This document shows positions 21,915 to 22,974 of a stretch of DNA of 22,974 nucleotides, piece by piece. The DNA is from JACMNW01 sp031402355 (GTDB lineage Bacteria; Pseudomonadota; Alphaproteobacteria; Rhodobacterales; Rhodobacteraceae), in assembly GCA_031402355.1 (NCBI GenBank), contig JANNSG010000190.1:1-22974 (forward strand). The letters are read 5' to 3'. The translations under genes and the position numbers were made by a program. Numbering within the stretch: position 1 is the first letter of the stretch; the number at the start of each line of letters is the position of its first letter. The notes beneath the pieces are model-generated. The model did not search any database. It saw only the letters and a list, made by a program, of their open reading frames with translations, and was not told the DNA's origin.

Positions 21915-22974
21915 CTAAAGTTTCGCGGGGCCTCGCAGATTTGCAACCGACGCCGGGATGACAAGCGCCGGACTCTCAACCGAATTCATCTGCATCCAGT
22001 CCAGCACCGGCCGGGCCGCCTCAGGCCTGCCTGCGGCCGCAGCAGCAAGGATCAACAACTGTGCGTCATCAACTTCGTGTTGCAGATCCCAGTTTACCAG
22101 CGCGCGCTCCAGCGCCTGTTCGGGATCATCAGCGATCATCAGATAGAACATCGCTTCTTCGCGCGCATGGGCGACCAGACCAATATCAAGGCTGCGCTGG
22201 GCACGGCTGGCCAGAGTTGTGACCAAGCCCTGGGCATCCGCACCTTGCGCACGCGCGGCCAGAACGCGGCGGATCAGCACTCCGTCGGTATCAGGTGAAG
22301 AGTGCAGCAATGCTGCTACCTCGTCCGCGCGCCCCTGCGCCAGCAGCAGATCGGCCAGCATCAATTGTTCGCGCTGTGCCATCGGATCATCGCCCAGCAC
22401 GGCGCGCAACTGCGCCTCAGCGGTGACAACATCGCCCTGCAAAAGTGCTATTTCCGCCCGCAGCGATCTGGCCCAGAGGATCACTGCCGCATCCAGCGTG
22501 GCAGCTTGTCCCAGGATGGCGGTCAGGCGTTCTGCGACCTGAGGCGCATCCCGGGTCGCGGTCAGCGCCGTTGCCTGACATAAAAAGCCCACGTCCGCCC
22601 GCAACGCCGATATCCTGGCGCAATCCTCAAGGGCCGCTGGATAGTCGCCTTGCACAGTACGGATCGTGGCGCGGCTAAGCCGCGCGTTTAAATCGCGCGG
22701 GGCGACGGTCAGAACAGCATCCAGCAACGCCAGGGCACCAGGAAAATCATGCTGATACTGCCGGGCGGTTGCGGCAAGATATTGTGCCCCAAGTACCTCG
22801 TCGCGCAAATGTGGCGCGAGGATCGTCAAGGCCGCCCCGACCAGACGCGAATCCCCCTTGGCGCGACCTTCGTCTATCATCAGGCTGGCGGCGGCAGTGG
22901 CTGCTGCGACATCCATCGGGTCTGCGCGCTGGGCCTGAACTGCATCGCGCAAAGCCGCAGACACCGCCAACCCG
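21915..22974 (-). CDS. Tetratricopeptide-repeat protein (N-terminus beyond window)
   Basis: About 351 residues are visible and the frame is open to the right edge, so the start lies outside. The protein is alanine-rich and helical, with repeats of the TPR type, for example FPGALALLDAVLTVAPRDLNARLSRA, GDYPAALEDCARI, GDVVTAEAQLRAVLGDDP and GRADEVAALL. TPR proteins are scaffolds for protein partners. Since it is directly upstream of three HupE/UreJ-type genes and in the same direction, it probably belongs to the same operon. No enzymatic motif was seen. A signal peptide cannot be judged because the N-terminus is missing. Confidence 0.78.
   Translation of the reverse strand, partial: GLAVSAALRDAVQAQRADPMDVAAATAAASLMIDEGRAKGDSRLVGAALTILAPHLRDEVLGAQYLAATARQYQHDFPGALALLDAVLTVAPRDLNARLSRATIRTVQGDYPAALEDCARISALRADVGFLCQATALTATRDAPQVAERLTAILGQAATLDAAVILWARSLRAEIALLQGDVVTAEAQLRAVLGDDPMAQREQLMLADLLLAQGRADEVAALLHSSPDTDGVLIRRVLAARAQGADAQGLVTTLASRAQRSLDIGLVAHAREEAMFYLMIADDPEQALERALVNWDLQHEVDDAQLLILAAAAAGRPEAARPVLDWMQMNSVESPALVIPASVANLRGPAKL

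Noticed and set aside
1..22974. CRISPR arrays, tRNA or rRNA genes, insertion sequences, attachment sites
   Set aside because: No regularly spaced repeats, cloverleaf-like sequence, transposase motifs or terminal repeats were seen by eye.

Overview
The window looks like chromosome from a member of the Rhodobacteraceae (Roseobacter/Rhodobacter group, Alphaproteobacteria). The reasons are the block order dusB-ntrB-ntrC-ntrY-ntrX-trkA-trkH-hfq-hflX, a fused ispDF gene, an NtrC without the GAFTGA loop (a trait known from Rhodobacter capsulatus NtrC), and a GC-rich coding style. No rRNA, tRNA, CRISPR array, transposase or prophage gene was seen. Coding density is very high and no gene-free gap exceeds about 170 bases.

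Layout. Positions 1-1147 (+) hold the end of a family III CoA-transferase resembling 2-methylfumaryl-CoA isomerase. It converges on a long minus-strand block (13160 down to 1159): dusB, ntrB, ntrC, ntrY, ntrX, trkA, trkH, hfq, hflX. This is a nitrogen and redox two-component module followed by potassium uptake and RNA-chaperone/GTPase genes. Diverging from dusB across a 166-base promoter region is a plus-strand trio with 4-base overlaps: ispDF (isoprenoid precursors), pgpA (phosphatidylglycerol) and pncC/cinA (NMN deamidase). Next come a minus-strand pair, a COQ10/RatA-type START protein and a secreted PHB-depolymerase-like esterase. Then follow plus-strand hpt, a membrane-anchored dihaem cytochrome c and a porin-like outer-membrane protein. 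The right end is a minus-strand operon of a TPR protein (cut by the window edge) and three consecutive HupE/UreJ-family membrane proteins.

How the genes work together. NtrB and NtrY are sensor kinases for NtrC and NtrX. Both response regulators keep the phosphoacceptor Asp, Walker A, Walker B and a C-terminal helix-turn-helix, but lack a recognisable sigma54-contacting GAFTGA loop, so the whole locus may act on sigma70-type polymerase. TrkA and TrkH form one K+ uptake system. Hfq and HflX follow in the same direction.

Most worth a second look: the three-paralogue HupE/UreJ-TPR operon, where one protein carries an EF-hand-like loop and another has lost its His-rich motif; the GAFTGA loss in both NtrC and NtrX; nested inverted repeats ahead of the porin gene; an esterase whose signal peptide is reachable only from a CTG codon; and a sharp GC step inside the left-edge CoA-transferase. 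None of these proves a new system. The HupE cluster is the best candidate for under-described biology.
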